64,000 bases of DNA from an uncultured Verrucomicrobia subdivision 3 bacterium (lineage in GTDB: Bacteria; Verrucomicrobiota; Verrucomicrobiia; Limisphaerales; UBA11358): the NCBI GenBank assembly GCA_903865745.1, contig CAIPKV010000059.1, forward strand, positions 1 through 64,000, written 5' to 3'. The position numbers and the translations under genes were made by a program. The notes below the pieces were generated by a model. It was not told the origin of the DNA. It saw only the letters and a program-made list of their open reading frames with translations, and ran no database searches. Positions 34,742 through 44,666 of the stretch are shown here, piece after piece (within the stretch, counting starts at the first letter, position 1; each line of letters opens with the position of its first letter).

Positions 34742-36577
34742 TCAGAGCCGCGAGATGAGCAGCTCGCGTTGGAAGATGAGTTCCTTCGGCAGCTGGCTGT
34801 AGAGCTTGATGAAGAGTTCGTCCTGCATCACGAGTTCGCGGTGCCATTCGCCTTCATCAATCTTCTGCGCCTCGGCAAACTTCTCGGCGGTCATTTCATT
34901 TTCCAGCCCGGTCATGTCGAGGTCCTGATATTCCGGTACCCAGCCGATGGAGGTCTCGATGGCGTGCGCGCCCGTCTGGCAGCGTTGGACGATCCATTTC
35001 AAGACGCGCATGTTGTCGCTGTAGCCCGGCCAGAGGAACTTGCCAGCGGCGCTCTTGCGAAACCAATTAACATGGAACACGCGCGGCAGATGCTTCACCT
35101 TGCGGCGCATTTCGAGCCAGTGCGCAAAGTAGTCGCCCATGTTGTAGCCGCAGAAGGGCAACATCGCCATGGGATCGCGGCGCACTTGGCCAAGCGTACC
35201 GGCGGCAGCAGCAGTCATCTCCGAGCCAACGGTCGCACCGAGATAGACGCCGTGCACCCAGTTGAACGCCTGGAAGATCAGCGGCATCGTTGTGGCGCGG
35301 CGGCCACCAAAGACAATTGCGCTGATTTTGACGCCGGCGGGATTCTCCCAGTCGGGGTCGATGATGGGACAATTCTTTGCGGGCGCGGTAAAACGGCTGT
35401 TCGCGTGGCTGGTGACGACGGGTTTGCCATCGGCATCTTTCGTATCGGGCGTCCAGTCCTTACCTTTCCAATCAATCAAATGCGCGGGTGGCGTCTTGGT
35501 CATGCCTTCCCACCACACATCGCCATCGTCGGTGAGCGCGACGTTGGTAAAGATGGTATCGCGCTTGATGGAATCCATCGCCATCGGATTGCTGCTGTAA
35601 GAAGTGCCGGGCGCAACGCCGAAGAAGCCGGCCTCCGGGTTGATGGCGTGCAGATGGCCGTCGGTGCCGGGCTTGATCCATGCGATATCGTCGCCAATGC
35701 AAGTGACTTCCCAGCCTTCATCCTTGAGATGTTTCGGCGGGATGATCATGGCGAAGTTCGTCTTGCCGCACGCGCTGGGAAACGCGGCCGAGACGTAGGT
35801 CTTCTTACCCGACGGATCCTTGACGCCAAGGATCAACATATGTTCCGCCATCCAACCCTCGTCGCGCGCCATGGCGGACGCGATGCGCAGGGCAAAGCAT
35901 TTTTTACCGAGCAATGCGTTGCCGCCGTAGCCGGAGCCGAAGCTCATGATGAGCCGGTCTTCCGGGAAATGCGTGATGTAGGTGTGCTCCGGATTGCACG
36001 GCCACGGCACGTCTTTGGCACCCTTCGCCAGCGGACTGCCGACGGAGTGGAGACATTTCACGAACGTACCAGTCTGCTCAATCTGCGCATAAACGCCCAC
36101 GCCCATGCGCGTCATAATGCGCATATTGGCGACCACATAAGGACTGTCAGAAAGTTCAATGCCGTACTGAGCGATGGGGGAACCAATCGGCCCCATGCTG
36201 AACGGGATGACATAAAGCGTACGGCCTTTCATGCAACCGGCGAACAGGCCGTTGAGCTTGGCCTTCATCGTGGCGGGCGCTTCCCAGTTGTTGGTGGGGC
36301 CGGCATCTTTCGGCGACTTGGAGCAGATGAAAGTGCGCTGCTCGACGCGCGCCACATCGCGCGGGTCGCTGCGGACGAGCAGGGAGTTCGGGCGCAGTTT
36401 TTCGTTGAGCCAGAGACCGGCGCCCGACTGCACGATACGGTCGCGCATCAGCTTATCCTCGGCCGCCGAGCCATCGCACCAATGGACGCTGTCCGGCTGA
36501 CAGAGGGCGGTGATCTCATTGACCCAGGTTAAAATGGTTTCGTTTTTGGTGAGGGGTTGTGTGGCGGTAGTGCTCAT
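34742..36577 (-). CDS. pckG: Phosphoenolpyruvate carboxykinase (GTP)
   Basis: This 611-residue enzyme converts oxaloacetate and GTP to phosphoenolpyruvate, the first step of gluconeogenesis. It carries the GTP-class hallmarks: the P-loop with a Cys ([12 protein letters not shown]), the metal-binding [42 protein letters not shown], and the C-terminal NWFRKS and [16 protein letters not shown] blocks. I used the ATG at 36577 ([13 protein letters not shown]); the open frame runs further upstream into the divergent ATPase gene. The 210-bp region to that gene must hold both promoters. Confidence 0.96.
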   Translation of the reverse strand: MSTTATQPLTKNETILTWVNEITALCQPDSVHWCDGSAAEDKLMRDRIVQSGAGLWLNEKLRPNSLLVRSDPRDVARVEQRTFICSKSPKDAGPTNNWEAPATMKAKLNGLFAGCMKGRTLYVIPFSMGPIGSPIAQYGIELSDSPYVVANMRIMTRMGVGVYAQIEQTGTFVKCLHSVGSPLAKGAKDVPWPCNPEHTYITHFPEDRLIMSFGSGYGGNALLGKKCFALRIASAMARDEGWMAEHMLILGVKDPSGKKTYVSAAFPSACGKTNFAMIIPPKHLKDEGWEVTCIGDDIAWIKPGTDGHLHAINPEAGFFGVAPGTSYSSNPMAMDSIKRDTIFTNVALTDDGDVWWEGMTKTPPAHLIDWKGKDWTPDTKDADGKPVVTSHANSRFTAPAKNCPIIDPDWENPAGVKISAIVFGGRRATTMPLIFQAFNWVHGVYLGATVGSEMTAAAAGTLGQVRRDPMAMLPFCGYNMGDYFAHWLEMRRKVKHLPRVFHVNWFRKSAAGKFLWPGYSDNMRVLKWIVQRCQTGAHAIETSIGWVPEYQDLDMTGLENEMTAEKFAEAQKIDEGEWHRELVMQDELFIKLYSQLPKELIFQRELLISRL

Positions 36578-36787
36578 ATAAATAGTGTTATTCGTTTCAA
36601 GTTCCGATCCTCCCCCAGTGGTTGGTCGATAATTGATTCCGGCAACACGCGCAACCTGCCAGAACCTTGCGGGCATGGCCAACCCGATTTTGTTACAAAC
36701 TTGCTCAATTTTGTCAGCCACCATTCGCGGGCGAAGGCTATCTTTACCGTCGCCGCAAGTTTGCGGCTGTGCTAAAATGTGGCTGCC

Positions 36788-39103
36788 ATGACCGTGCCAG
36801 TTGCCAGGAATGAACGTGAGGGTGAGGCTGCCAAATGCCTCGCCCGCTCCGTCATGGATACGCTGGTTGAGGAGCCGGGCTTGGAGGCAGTCACGATTGA
36901 TACCGCCCAGCAGAAGATTTCCGTCGCCACTCTTGGCCGGGCTGACGTGGAAAAGCTCACGGCTAAAATCTCTGCCAAGATTTCGTCCGCCCAAAATTCC
37001 GCCGCGGGCGGAACCTGTTCGCTGCTCACCGGCCACAGCGATTGTGCGCATTGCCACCAGCCGCTCTCTGAAAACGAGCAGAAACAAATCACCATCCGCC
37101 GTGATGCCGCCGTCACGACCATTGCGCGCGTCACCTGTCCGACTGCGCCGAAATTCTGGCGCTGGCGCGATATGCCGTTTCCCAAGATCGCGCCGCGCGA
37201 AATGGAGGTTCCCGAAGACGAGCATCATATCGATGAGTGGAAAGGTCAGCTCGTTCTCGCCATCGCCTGTGGGGTGTTTGGCCTACTCGCGGCGTTCGTC
37301 GTGCCGGCGCCGTTTCAGGTCTTGGCCTATGCGGCCGCTTATCTTGCCGGCGCGTTCTTCGCCGCCGAGGAAGTTTTGGAGCGTTTGCACAAACGTATTC
37401 TCGATGTGCATTTCCTGATGCTCGCCGTTGCTTTTGGCGCGGCCACCATCGGCGCGTGGGCAGAGGGTGCAACGTTGCTGTTTCTCTTTTCATTCTCTGG
37501 TGCGCTCGAACATTACGCCTTTGGCCGCACGCAGAAAGAAATCCGCTCGCTCTTTCGTGATGCGCCGAAGACGGCCACGTTGATTGATGCCGATGGCAAT
37601 GAGAGCGAAATTGCCGTAGAAAAAATCCTTAAGGGCGTGCGCCTGCTCATCAAGCCTGGCTCGCAATTTCCCGTGGACGCGGAAATCGTCCGTGGCAATA
37701 CCGCCGCTGACGAATCCAATCTCACCGGCGAGGCGGCACCCGTGGAAAAAATCATCGGCGATACCGCGCTCGCCGGCACCATCAACTTGTGGGGCGCGGT
37801 CGAAGTCAGCGTCCTGCGGCCGGCAGCGGAAAGCGCGCTGCAAAAGATCATCAAGCTCATCAAGGAAGCGCAGCACCAGAAGGCACCCGCGCAAATGTTT
37901 GCCGACAAGTTCAGCACCTATTACACCTACGGCGTGCTAGGCCTGTCGCTCGCGATGTTCTTCGTGTGGCGCTATGGCTTCGGCCTGGCGGCGTTCACCT
38001 CCACCGTTGCTTCGCACAGCGCCTTTTATCGCACCATGACCCTGCTTGTCGTGTCATCGCCGTGCGCGCTGGTGTTGTCGATTCCCTCGGCGGTGCTCGC
38101 GGCCATCGCGTGGGCGGCACGACACGGCATCTTATTTCGTGGCGGTGCAGCGGTGGAGAAACTGGCCGAGGTCAATGTTGTCGCGCTCGACAAGACCGGC
38201 ACCCTGACCACGGGCGAATTGCGCGTGGAACTGGTGGAAAGCTTTCCGTCTGGGCGCGAGCATGACATCGCCCAACTAGCCTACTCGCTGGAAAAGCTCT
38301 CCACGCATCCACTCGCCCGCGCCATCACGCGCCATGGCAAACAGTCGAATCTGGCCACCGTAGACTTCTCGCAATTCGAATCCGTCACCGGTCAGGGTTT
38401 GAAAGCGCAGCGGGCGGGCAAGGAAGTTTTCCTTGGCAAACGCGCCTGGGTCCAGGCGCAGGTGGCGCGCGGGGAATTTGCCGCACCGCAAGCTGGTGTG
38501 GGCACCTCCGAAGTGTGGATTGCCGCCGATGGCCTGCTGGGCCGCGTCGTGTTGCGCGACGATATCCGCCCGCAGGCCGCGCAGGTCATCGAAGCCTTGC
38601 GGCAGGAAGGTTTGAAATCCGTCGTGCTGACCGGTGATAATCAGGCTGCCGCCGATTTTCTGCGCACGGAATTGAAGCTCGATGATGTGCGCGCCGAATT
38701 GAAGCCGGAGCAGAAGGTTGCCGCCATCCAGGAATTCACTGCCGCCGGGCAGAAGGTTGCGATGATTGGCGATGGCGTGAATGACGCGCCAAGTTTGGCG
38801 GTGGCCTACATCGGAGTGGCGATGGGCGCGCGCGGGTCCGACGCTGCCCTGGAGCAGGCGGACGTGGTGCTGATGAACGACAAACTGGAAAACTTTCTCG
38901 CCGCGTTCCGTTTGAGCCATCGCGCGCGGAATATCATCCGGCAAAATCTCTTCATCTCGCTCGGCACCGTCGTGGTGCTGGTCACGTTTGCGTTGTTCGG
39001 CAGGATTCCGCTGACCCTCGGCGTGATTGGCCACGAAGGCAGTACGGTGGTGGTGGTGATGAACAGCCTGCGCCTTCTTTTTGGCGGCGGTAAGAAATCC
39101 TGA
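36788..39103 (+). CDS. Heavy-metal-exporting P1B-type ATPase
   Basis: This 771-residue membrane pump shows the phosphorylation motif [10 protein letters not shown], the actuator TGEAAP, the ion-binding helix [14 protein letters not shown] (SPC rather than CPC) and the hinge [16 protein letters not shown]-type pumps usually carry Zn, Cd or Co; CPC pumps carry Cu or Ag. The N terminus has a degenerate HMA-like domain without a CxxC and a Cys/His segment ([15 protein letters not shown]) that could bind metal. The start is the ATG at 36788 (a GTG three codons upstream is possible). It is divergent from pckG; no metal-responsive regulator lies beside it. Confidence 0.9.
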   Translation: MTVPVARNEREGEAAKCLARSVMDTLVEEPGLEAVTIDTAQQKISVATLGRADVEKLTAKISAKISSAQNSAAGGTCSLLTGHSDCAHCHQPLSENEQKQITIRRDAAVTTIARVTCPTAPKFWRWRDMPFPKIAPREMEVPEDEHHIDEWKGQLVLAIACGVFGLLAAFVVPAPFQVLAYAAAYLAGAFFAAEEVLERLHKRILDVHFLMLAVAFGAATIGAWAEGATLLFLFSFSGALEHYAFGRTQKEIRSLFRDAPKTATLIDADGNESEIAVEKILKGVRLLIKPGSQFPVDAEIVRGNTAADESNLTGEAAPVEKIIGDTALAGTINLWGAVEVSVLRPAAESALQKIIKLIKEAQHQKAPAQMFADKFSTYYTYGVLGLSLAMFFVWRYGFGLAAFTSTVASHSAFYRTMTLLVVSSPCALVLSIPSAVLAAIAWAARHGILFRGGAAVEKLAEVNVVALDKTGTLTTGELRVELVESFPSGREHDIAQLAYSLEKLSTHPLARAITRHGKQSNLATVDFSQFESVTGQGLKAQRAGKEVFLGKRAWVQAQVARGEFAAPQAGVGTSEVWIAADGLLGRVVLRDDIRPQAAQVIEALRQEGLKSVVLTGDNQAAADFLRTELKLDDVRAELKPEQKVAAIQEFTAAGQKVAMIGDGVNDAPSLAVAYIGVAMGARGSDAALEQADVVLMNDKLENFLAAFRLSHRARNIIRQNLFISLGTVVVLVTFALFGRIPLTLGVIGHEGSTVVVVMNSLRLLFGGGKKS

Positions 39104-39115
39104 CTGTCAAATTCT

Positions 39116-40126
39116 TCAGGTTTTCGGCGGGGCAGTGCTCTTGCGTTCCACGAACTCGGCGGCGAGGCGCTTCAACTGGAATTTTTCGCCGCGAATCAGC
39201 TTCAGCATCGTTTCCACCGCCGTCACGCCGAGCCGGTATTTGGGCTGGCTGATGGTGGTGAGCGGTACGCGATAATGTTCCGCGGTCAGGATGTTGCCAA
39301 AACCAACGAGCGAGACGTCTCCCGGAATCTTGATGCCCTGTTGCAAGAGGGTTTCCGCAGCGCCAATGGCCACGAGGTCGCTCACCGCCATGATGGCAGT
39401 GGGTTGAATGCCTTCGTTCAGCATTTGCAACGCGGCTTTGGTGCCATCCTCAATGGTGTTGCCGGCCTGAAAGACGAGCTTGTCGTCTACCTCGAGGTTG
39501 GCTTCGCGCAGGGCGCGGCGAAAGCCTTCAAAGCGTTCATGCGCCCACGGGGCTGTGGGTGGGCCGGTGAAGTAGGCGATTCTTTTGTGGCCGAGACCGA
39601 TGAGATGTTTCGTGGCGTTATAGCTGGCCACAAGTTCTTCAATCTCGATGGCGGGAAAATTCTTGCAGAACGGTGCGGGCGCTCCGAGCAGGACAGTCGG
39701 AGTCTGGCGCACGACAATTTCCTGATAGATCCGCGCCTCCGCCTCGAAGCGATAGACCGGGGCGATGAATAATCCATCCACGCGACGCGAGAGCAGGCGG
39801 CGCAGGCAGGCATCTTCGCGCTCCGGTTTGTTATAAGTATGGCACAGAAGCAGGTCGTAGCCGAGATCATGCGCGCGTTCCTCAATGGCAAACACGATGC
39901 GCGCGTAAATCGGGTTGGTCGTGGACGGGATGACCAGACCGAAGAGCTTAGTCGTCCGGGTGCGGAGACCTTGCGCACTGGAGTCGGGGACATAGCCCAT
40001 GTCCATCGCGATTTTCTTGATTCTGGCCTTGGTGGCGTCGGAGACGTCCGGCTCATCGCGCAGGGCTTTGGAGACGGTCATCACGGAGACGCCGACGATT
40101 TGAGCAATATCTTTTAAACGAACCAT
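39116..40126 (-). CDS. LacI-family transcriptional regulator
   Basis: This 336-residue repressor has the N-terminal LacI helix-turn-helix (VRLKDIAQIVGVSVMTVSKALRDEPDVSDATKARI) and a periplasmic-binding-protein-like sugar sensor (LFGLVIPSTTNPIYARIVFAIEERAHDLGYDLLLCHTYN). Such proteins sense a sugar or derivative and control catabolic genes. No sugar operon is adjacent, so the target is unknown. It is separated from nadK by a heptamer-rich inverted repeat. Confidence 0.92.
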   Translation of the reverse strand: MVRLKDIAQIVGVSVMTVSKALRDEPDVSDATKARIKKIAMDMGYVPDSSAQGLRTRTTKLFGLVIPSTTNPIYARIVFAIEERAHDLGYDLLLCHTYNKPEREDACLRRLLSRRVDGLFIAPVYRFEAEARIYQEIVVRQTPTVLLGAPAPFCKNFPAIEIEELVASYNATKHLIGLGHKRIAYFTGPPTAPWAHERFEGFRRALREANLEVDDKLVFQAGNTIEDGTKAALQMLNEGIQPTAIMAVSDLVAIGAAETLLQQGIKIPGDVSLVGFGNILTAEHYRVPLTTISQPKYRLGVTAVETMLKLIRGEKFQLKRLAAEFVERKSTAPPKT

Positions 40127-40130
40127 GTTT

Positions 40131-40227
40131 CAGAAGGATGAAGTGTGAATGATGAATGATGAAGTGGGAATAATTACCGCGTTGACGGCTGTCGTCTTTG
40201 CTTTTAATTCATAATTCATAATTCTTC
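40131..40227. repeat. Heptamer-rich inverted repeat (TGAATGA type)
   Basis: The left arm has GTGAATGATGAATGATGAAG, in which TGAATGA recurs every seven bases; the right arm has AATTCATAATTCATAATTC, its approximate complement. The unique spacer between is about 45 bp. It lies between nadK and lacI on the same strand and could separate the two transcripts. Confidence 0.6.
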
Positions 40228-40236
40228 CTTCAACCT

Positions 40237-41121
40237 TCACAAATAAGTTCCGCGCCAATGCAGTTTGCGGCGCAACGCTTCCAGAAATGAGCCGTCTGCG
40301 AGATGCACAAGGCGCACCGTGCTCTGGCTGCGGCGAATGGTGATTTCGTCGCCGTTCATCAATTCGCCGATGATCTGGCCGTCGGCATTGAGGAAGGTCG
40401 CTGGCTCGGTCTTCACGGCCTTTACCCGCAGCGTGGCCGATAGCGGTAAAATGATGGAACGGTTCGAGAGCGCGTGCGGGCAGATGGGCGTAAGGACGAA
40501 CACCTCCGCCGTCGGCAGCACGATGGCACCGCCCGCTGCGAGCGAATACGCCGTGGAACCGGTGGGTGAACTGACAATCAAACCGTCGCAGCGGTAGCGC
40601 GTGATGTGTTCGCCATTCACGCTCACGTCGAGCGCGATGAGTCGAGAGGCGGCCCCACGGCTGATGACCACGTCATTCAACGCAACGGCCTTGATTTTTT
40701 TCTCATGCGCAATGCCCGTGGCCTCGATGAGTGCGCGGGCTTCATAGCGGAATTCACCGCGCCAGAGCAGTTTTAAAGCGGTGGCCAGTTCGTCGGATGG
40801 CACGGCGGTAAGAAAGCCAAGTCCGCCAATATTGACTCCGAGCATGGGTGTCTCCGAACCGGCAATCTGTCGCGCAGTGTGGAGCATCGTGCCATCGCCG
40901 CCGAAGACGAGGAGGAGATCCACCTTGCCGGCCAGCGTGGCGGTGTTAGGCAGGATCTCGCATTTGAGTTTGGCAGTCTGCGCGGTGATGGCTTCGGCGA
41001 AAACCTTCTTACCAGCGCGGCGCAGGAGCTGCGCGGCGGCGCGGACGTTGGCGGCGGCGGCGGGTTTCTCCGCGTTGCCGACGAGGCCAATGCGCTGGAA
41101 ATGGTCAGCGGTCTTTTTCAA
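40237..41121 (-). CDS. nadK: NAD kinase
   Basis: NAD kinase phosphorylates NAD to NADP. The 294-residue protein has the diagnostic LLVFGGDGTMLHTAR motif at about 70-84, YRCDGLIVSSPTGSTAYSLAAGG with the second glycine-rich loop, and ALNDVVISRG. It overlaps tlyA upstream by 17 bases, an arrangement seen in many bacteria, indicating co-transcription from the pilT-tlyA operon. Confidence 0.94.
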   Translation of the reverse strand: MKKTADHFQRIGLVGNAEKPAAAANVRAAAQLLRRAGKKVFAEAITAQTAKLKCEILPNTATLAGKVDLLLVFGGDGTMLHTARQIAGSETPMLGVNIGGLGFLTAVPSDELATALKLLWRGEFRYEARALIEATGIAHEKKIKAVALNDVVISRGAASRLIALDVSVNGEHITRYRCDGLIVSSPTGSTAYSLAAGGAIVLPTAEVFVLTPICPHALSNRSIILPLSATLRVKAVKTEPATFLNADGQIIGELMNGDEITIRRSQSTVRLVHLADGSFLEALRRKLHWRGTYL

Positions 41122-41839
41122 TCAGAGCCAGAAATTCTTTATTGCCGGCAGGGCCGAGCAGGGGTGATTCAACCATACCGCGCCAGCAAAGGCCAGTCTG
41201 TGTGGACACAAATTCTTCCAGTTCCGCCAGCACCCGCTCGTGGATGGCGGTATCAGTGATGACGCCGCGCCCTTTGTCGGCTTCCGCCTTACCCGCCTCG
41301 AACTGCGGCTTGATGAGCGCGACAATTTTTCCGCCCGGTTTTAGCAAAGGCACGGCGGGCGGCAGGATTTTCTTGAGGGAGATGAAGGAGCAGTCCACCA
41401 CGACCATATCGGCCAGCGCGGGGAAACTTTCTGGCTTAAGGAAGCGCGCGTTCGTTTTTTCCATGACCACCACGCGCGGGTCGCTCCGCAGCTTCCACGC
41501 GAGCTGGCCTTGTCCGACATCCACGGCATAAACTTTTTGCGCGCCGCGTTGCAACAGGCAATCCGTAAAGCCCCCGGTGGAGGCGCCGAGGTCAATGGCG
41601 TTCAGGCCGGCGACGTTGACTTGAAAGTGGGCGAGCGCGTGTTCGAGTTTGTGGCCACCGCGGCTGACAAATTTCTCCGCTGCCTCCACGGTAATCTCAT
41701 CGTCGGTTTTGATGTTGTCACTGGCTTTTTGGGCGGGATGACCGTTGACGCGGATAGCCCCGGCAAGGATGAGACGCTTAGCCTTTTCGCGGCTGTCGCA
41801 GAGGGCGCGCTCGACGAGCGCCTGATCTAGTCGCGTCAC
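41105..41839 (-). CDS. tlyA: TlyA-family rRNA 2'-O-methyltransferase
   Basis: This 244-residue protein has an S4 RNA-binding domain (TRLDQALVERALCDSREKAKRLILAGAIRVNG, about 1-60) and an FtsJ-like methyltransferase domain with DLGASTGGFTDCLLQRGA, AVDVGQGQLAWKL and VVDCSFISLKKILP. TlyA methylates ribose in 16S and 23S rRNA; haemolysin activity is an old label. It starts one base from the end of the receiver-like gene and overlaps nadK downstream. Confidence 0.92.
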   Translation of the reverse strand: MTRLDQALVERALCDSREKAKRLILAGAIRVNGHPAQKASDNIKTDDEITVEAAEKFVSRGGHKLEHALAHFQVNVAGLNAIDLGASTGGFTDCLLQRGAQKVYAVDVGQGQLAWKLRSDPRVVVMEKTNARFLKPESFPALADMVVVDCSFISLKKILPPAVPLLKPGGKIVALIKPQFEAGKAEADKGRGVITDTAIHERVLAELEEFVSTQTGLCWRGMVESPLLGPAGNKEFLALIEKDR

Positions 41840-41840
41840 G

Positions 41841-42314
41841 TCAGAACCGGGTGCCGCTGGTCAAGATGCGGGTTTGGATTTCGCGAAAGCTGTGCAGGAA
41901 AATGTCGTTGTCGGCGACGGCCTTTTCGATCAGTTGCCGGAGCAGGAATAGCTCTGAGCTATTGATGACGGCGTGGACACTGTGCTTGAAGGCCTCCATC
42001 GGCGTGAAGGTTTGAAAGGAGTCGCCGATGAGCAAAACGGTAGCGTTTCGGCGCTGGTTGACCAGCATCTCTTGTAGCGCCTTGAGCGTGAGGTTTTCTT
42101 CAATTTTGTTGGCACCGAAAAGTTCTTCCACAATCACAACCTGATACCGCGCCTGAGTGAAGCGGATTAGGAAGTCACTGTGTGTGGCGGCGGTGTGGAC
42201 CTTGTAGCCCAACTCATTTAGAGCGGCTTTAGTGGCATCCATCCATTCCGGCGTTGAAAAAGCAATCAACGCTGGTTTGTCCGCGCTGCTGACAAAATCG
42301 AAGGTGCCATTCAT
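41841..42314 (-). CDS. Receiver-like protein of the PilT operon, function unknown
   Basis: This 157-residue protein has the alternating beta-alpha pattern of a response-regulator receiver domain (KPALIAFSTPEWMDATKAALNELGYKVHTA at the start; YQVVIVEELFG at the position of strand 3; NATVLLIGDSFQ at strand 4), but the phospho-accepting Asp is replaced (VVIVEELF) and the acidic pair is absent. It is therefore probably a phosphorylation-independent pseudo-receiver. It overlaps the second PilT gene by four bases (ATGA), suggesting a role with twitching ATPases. Confidence 0.65.
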   Translation of the reverse strand: MNGTFDFVSSADKPALIAFSTPEWMDATKAALNELGYKVHTAATHSDFLIRFTQARYQVVIVEELFGANKIEENLTLKALQEMLVNQRRNATVLLIGDSFQTFTPMEAFKHSVHAVINSSELFLLRQLIEKAVADNDIFLHSFREIQTRILTSGTRF

Positions 42315-43510
42315 TTTAATTTTAAAACTGGTGGTGTGGTCACGGCATCGCCGCCAGCCTTAAGGTTTTTCATGCGAAGCGAGTTGGCGCTGGCACTCAT
42401 TTCGCCACGAGCTTTCTTGATGTTATCAATCCCACGCGAGACGACGCTGCGCTTGGTGCAGTAGAGTACGGCGGTTTCCTCGGAGATGTGTCCCTGCTCA
42501 TAGGCTTCAAGGCAGGCATTGTCGAACGTACGCCAGCCGAAGGGATAACTGGCCTCAATGATCTCGTAAAACGTCTTGCCCTCGCTTTCGCCCAGCCGGA
42601 TGGTTTCTTGAGTACGTAGGTTGGAGCCCATCAGTTCAATCAGGGCAAATCGTCCGCCACTGAGTCGCGGTACCAAACGTTGGCTGGCAATCCACCGGAG
42701 TGAATCCGAAAGCCGCGTACGTATTTGCTCCTGCTCATCCGGCTCAAACATACCTAGAACGCGGTTGATGGTCTCACCCGCGTTGATAGTGTGCAGCGTG
42801 CTTAAGACGAGATGGCCGGTTTCCGCCGCGCTGAGGGCAATTCTGACCGTTTCACGGTCGCGCATTTCGCCGACGAGAATGACCTTTGGTGCCTGACGCA
42901 GCGCGGCGCGCAAACCGTTGGCGTAGGTATCAAAATCCAAACCCAGCTCGCGCTGGTTGAACGTGGCCACCTGATGCTTGTGCAGATACTCAACCGGGTC
43001 TTCGAGCGTGACGATGTGTACTGGCTTAGTGCGGTTAATTTCGTCGAGGATGGCCGCGAGTGTGGTAGATTTGCCGGAGCCAGTTGCGCCGGTGATGAGC
43101 ACCAGACCAGTTTTCTCTTTGGGTATCTCCGCGAAGATTTCTGGAAATTTTAATTTCTCCAACGTCGGCACCGAGGCGTTCAACTGCCGGCATACGATGG
43201 AAAAGCTGCCGCGCTGGGAAAATATGTTGACGCGAAAGCGCGCTTTGTCTGAAAGCGAATAAGACGCATCGCAAGAGCCGTGCCGCAGTAGGTCCTCGAT
43301 GTGCCAAAGATTGTCGCCGATGATGTTCATCGCGATGGTCTCAACTTGAAAGGGCGTCAGTTTTTCAATCGGTGGATCCAATACTACGGGCTTGAGTTCG
43401 CCGTAAGCCTCGACCTGTGGCGGTCGGTCCACCGTGAAAAGCAAATCAGAAACCTCCGGCTGCGAGGCTAGCATCGTTGTTAACATTTGGTCCAGCTCCG
43501 GTCGGCGCAT
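42311..43510 (-). CDS. PilT/PilU-type retraction ATPase
   Basis: This 399-residue hexameric ATPase has Walker A ITGATGSGKSTTLA, the Asp box IVTLEDPVEYLH, Walker B VILVGEMRDRETVRIAL and the His box TGHLVLSTLHT. It is more divergent than the upstream PilT paralogue and has an extended C terminus, as PilU does. It would support pilus retraction in twitching motility or DNA uptake. Six bases separate it from the upstream pilT stop. Confidence 0.88.
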   Translation of the reverse strand: MRRPELDQMLTTMLASQPEVSDLLFTVDRPPQVEAYGELKPVVLDPPIEKLTPFQVETIAMNIIGDNLWHIEDLLRHGSCDASYSLSDKARFRVNIFSQRGSFSIVCRQLNASVPTLEKLKFPEIFAEIPKEKTGLVLITGATGSGKSTTLAAILDEINRTKPVHIVTLEDPVEYLHKHQVATFNQRELGLDFDTYANGLRAALRQAPKVILVGEMRDRETVRIALSAAETGHLVLSTLHTINAGETINRVLGMFEPDEQEQIRTRLSDSLRWIASQRLVPRLSGGRFALIELMGSNLRTQETIRLGESEGKTFYEIIEASYPFGWRTFDNACLEAYEQGHISEETAVLYCTKRSVVSRGIDNIKKARGEMSASANSLRMKNLKAGGDAVTTPPVLKLK

Positions 43511-43516
43511 AACAAA

Positions 43517-44614
43517 TTACATTGTATCGTCGTCATCCGGCGGGTGGGCCAGCAGCGGGCGGAATTTTTTCTTGTCGAGTGACTTGTCGTAGGCGTCCTC
43601 AGGCGTGACGCGCCGCATCCGGACGTGCTCCATGATATGGTCGTCGAGTTGCTGGTTGCCGAATTTCTTGCCGACCTGGATCATGCCCTGGATCTGGTGC
43701 GTCTTGCCTTCGCGCACCAGGTTGGCAACGGCGGTGTTGAAAACGAGAACCTCGAACGCGGCCACACGCCCTTTCTTGTCCGAACGCTTGAAAAGCGTCT
43801 GCGCCACGACCCCTTTCAAGGCTTCCGAAAGCGTCTGGCGAATCTTGTTCTGCTGGTCCGCCGGGAAAACGTCGATGATACGATCCACCGTCTTGGCCGC
43901 GCTCTGCGTGTGCAGGGTGCCGAAAACTAAATGGCCCGTTGTGGCCGCCGTGATGGCGAGTTCGATGGTCTCCAAGTCGCGCATTTCACCGACGAGAATG
44001 ATGTCCGGGTCTTCGCGCAAAGCGCCGCGCAAGGCTGACGCAAACGACTTGGTGTGGACGCCGACTTCGCGGTGGTTCACGAGGCAGTTCTTGCTTTCGT
44101 GGACAAATTCAATCGGATCTTCAATCGTGATGATATGGTCTTTCCGGTTGCGATTGCAGTAATCCACGATGGCCGCGAGCGTGGTAGATTTACCGGAGCC
44201 GGTTGGCCCGGTAACGACCACGAGGCCGCGATGCAACATCGCGAATTTCTTAAACACCGCTGGCAAGGGCGCCTCCAACTTTTCAAAATCCTCGAACGAT
44301 AGCACCCGGCTTGGAATCTGGCGGAACACTGCACTCACACCATTTTTCTGGTTGAAGAAGTTCACGCGGAAACGCGATATGTTCGGGATTTCGTAGCCGA
44401 AGTCCACGTCACCGGTTTCCTCGAACTGTTTGATTTTGTAATCCGGCGCGATTTCGTAGAGCATCGCCTTGAGCGTATCGTTTTCCAGCGGCGGATAATC
44501 CACGCGCTGGAGTTCGCCATGGATGCGCATCATCGGCGGGTTACCGGAGGCCATGTGCAGGTCGGAGGCCTTCTGCTCGAACATCAGATTAAAAAACGCG
44601 TCAATTTTAGCCAT
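43517..44614 (-). CDS. pilT: Type IV pilus retraction ATPase PilT
   Basis: This 365-residue protein has the PilT core: MAKIDAFFNLMFEQKASDLHMASGNPP at the N terminus, Walker A VTGPTGSGKSTTLAAIVDYCN, the Asp box IITIEDPIEFVH, Walker B IILVGEMRDLETIELAI and the His box TGHLVFGTLHT. It retracts type IV pili using ATP. I chose the ATG at 44614 because AGAGGA lies just upstream; a longer frame starts at 44689 inside the divergent midA gene. It heads an operon with the second ATPase, the receiver-like gene, tlyA and nadK. Confidence 0.92.
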   Translation of the reverse strand: MAKIDAFFNLMFEQKASDLHMASGNPPMMRIHGELQRVDYPPLENDTLKAMLYEIAPDYKIKQFEETGDVDFGYEIPNISRFRVNFFNQKNGVSAVFRQIPSRVLSFEDFEKLEAPLPAVFKKFAMLHRGLVVVTGPTGSGKSTTLAAIVDYCNRNRKDHIITIEDPIEFVHESKNCLVNHREVGVHTKSFASALRGALREDPDIILVGEMRDLETIELAITAATTGHLVFGTLHTQSAAKTVDRIIDVFPADQQNKIRQTLSEALKGVVAQTLFKRSDKKGRVAAFEVLVFNTAVANLVREGKTHQIQGMIQVGKKFGNQQLDDHIMEHVRMRRVTPEDAYDKSLDKKKFRPLLAHPPDDDDTM

Positions 44615-44666
44615 AAATCCTCTCTCGTGAAACGACACTAGCCAATGCCATGGTACACTGCAAGCA

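Noticed and set aside
34706-36532. 608-residue plus-strand frame opposite pckG
   Set aside because: The minus strand encodes an unmistakable GTP-type PEP carboxykinase; the plus frame has His/Arg/Ala-rich shadow composition.
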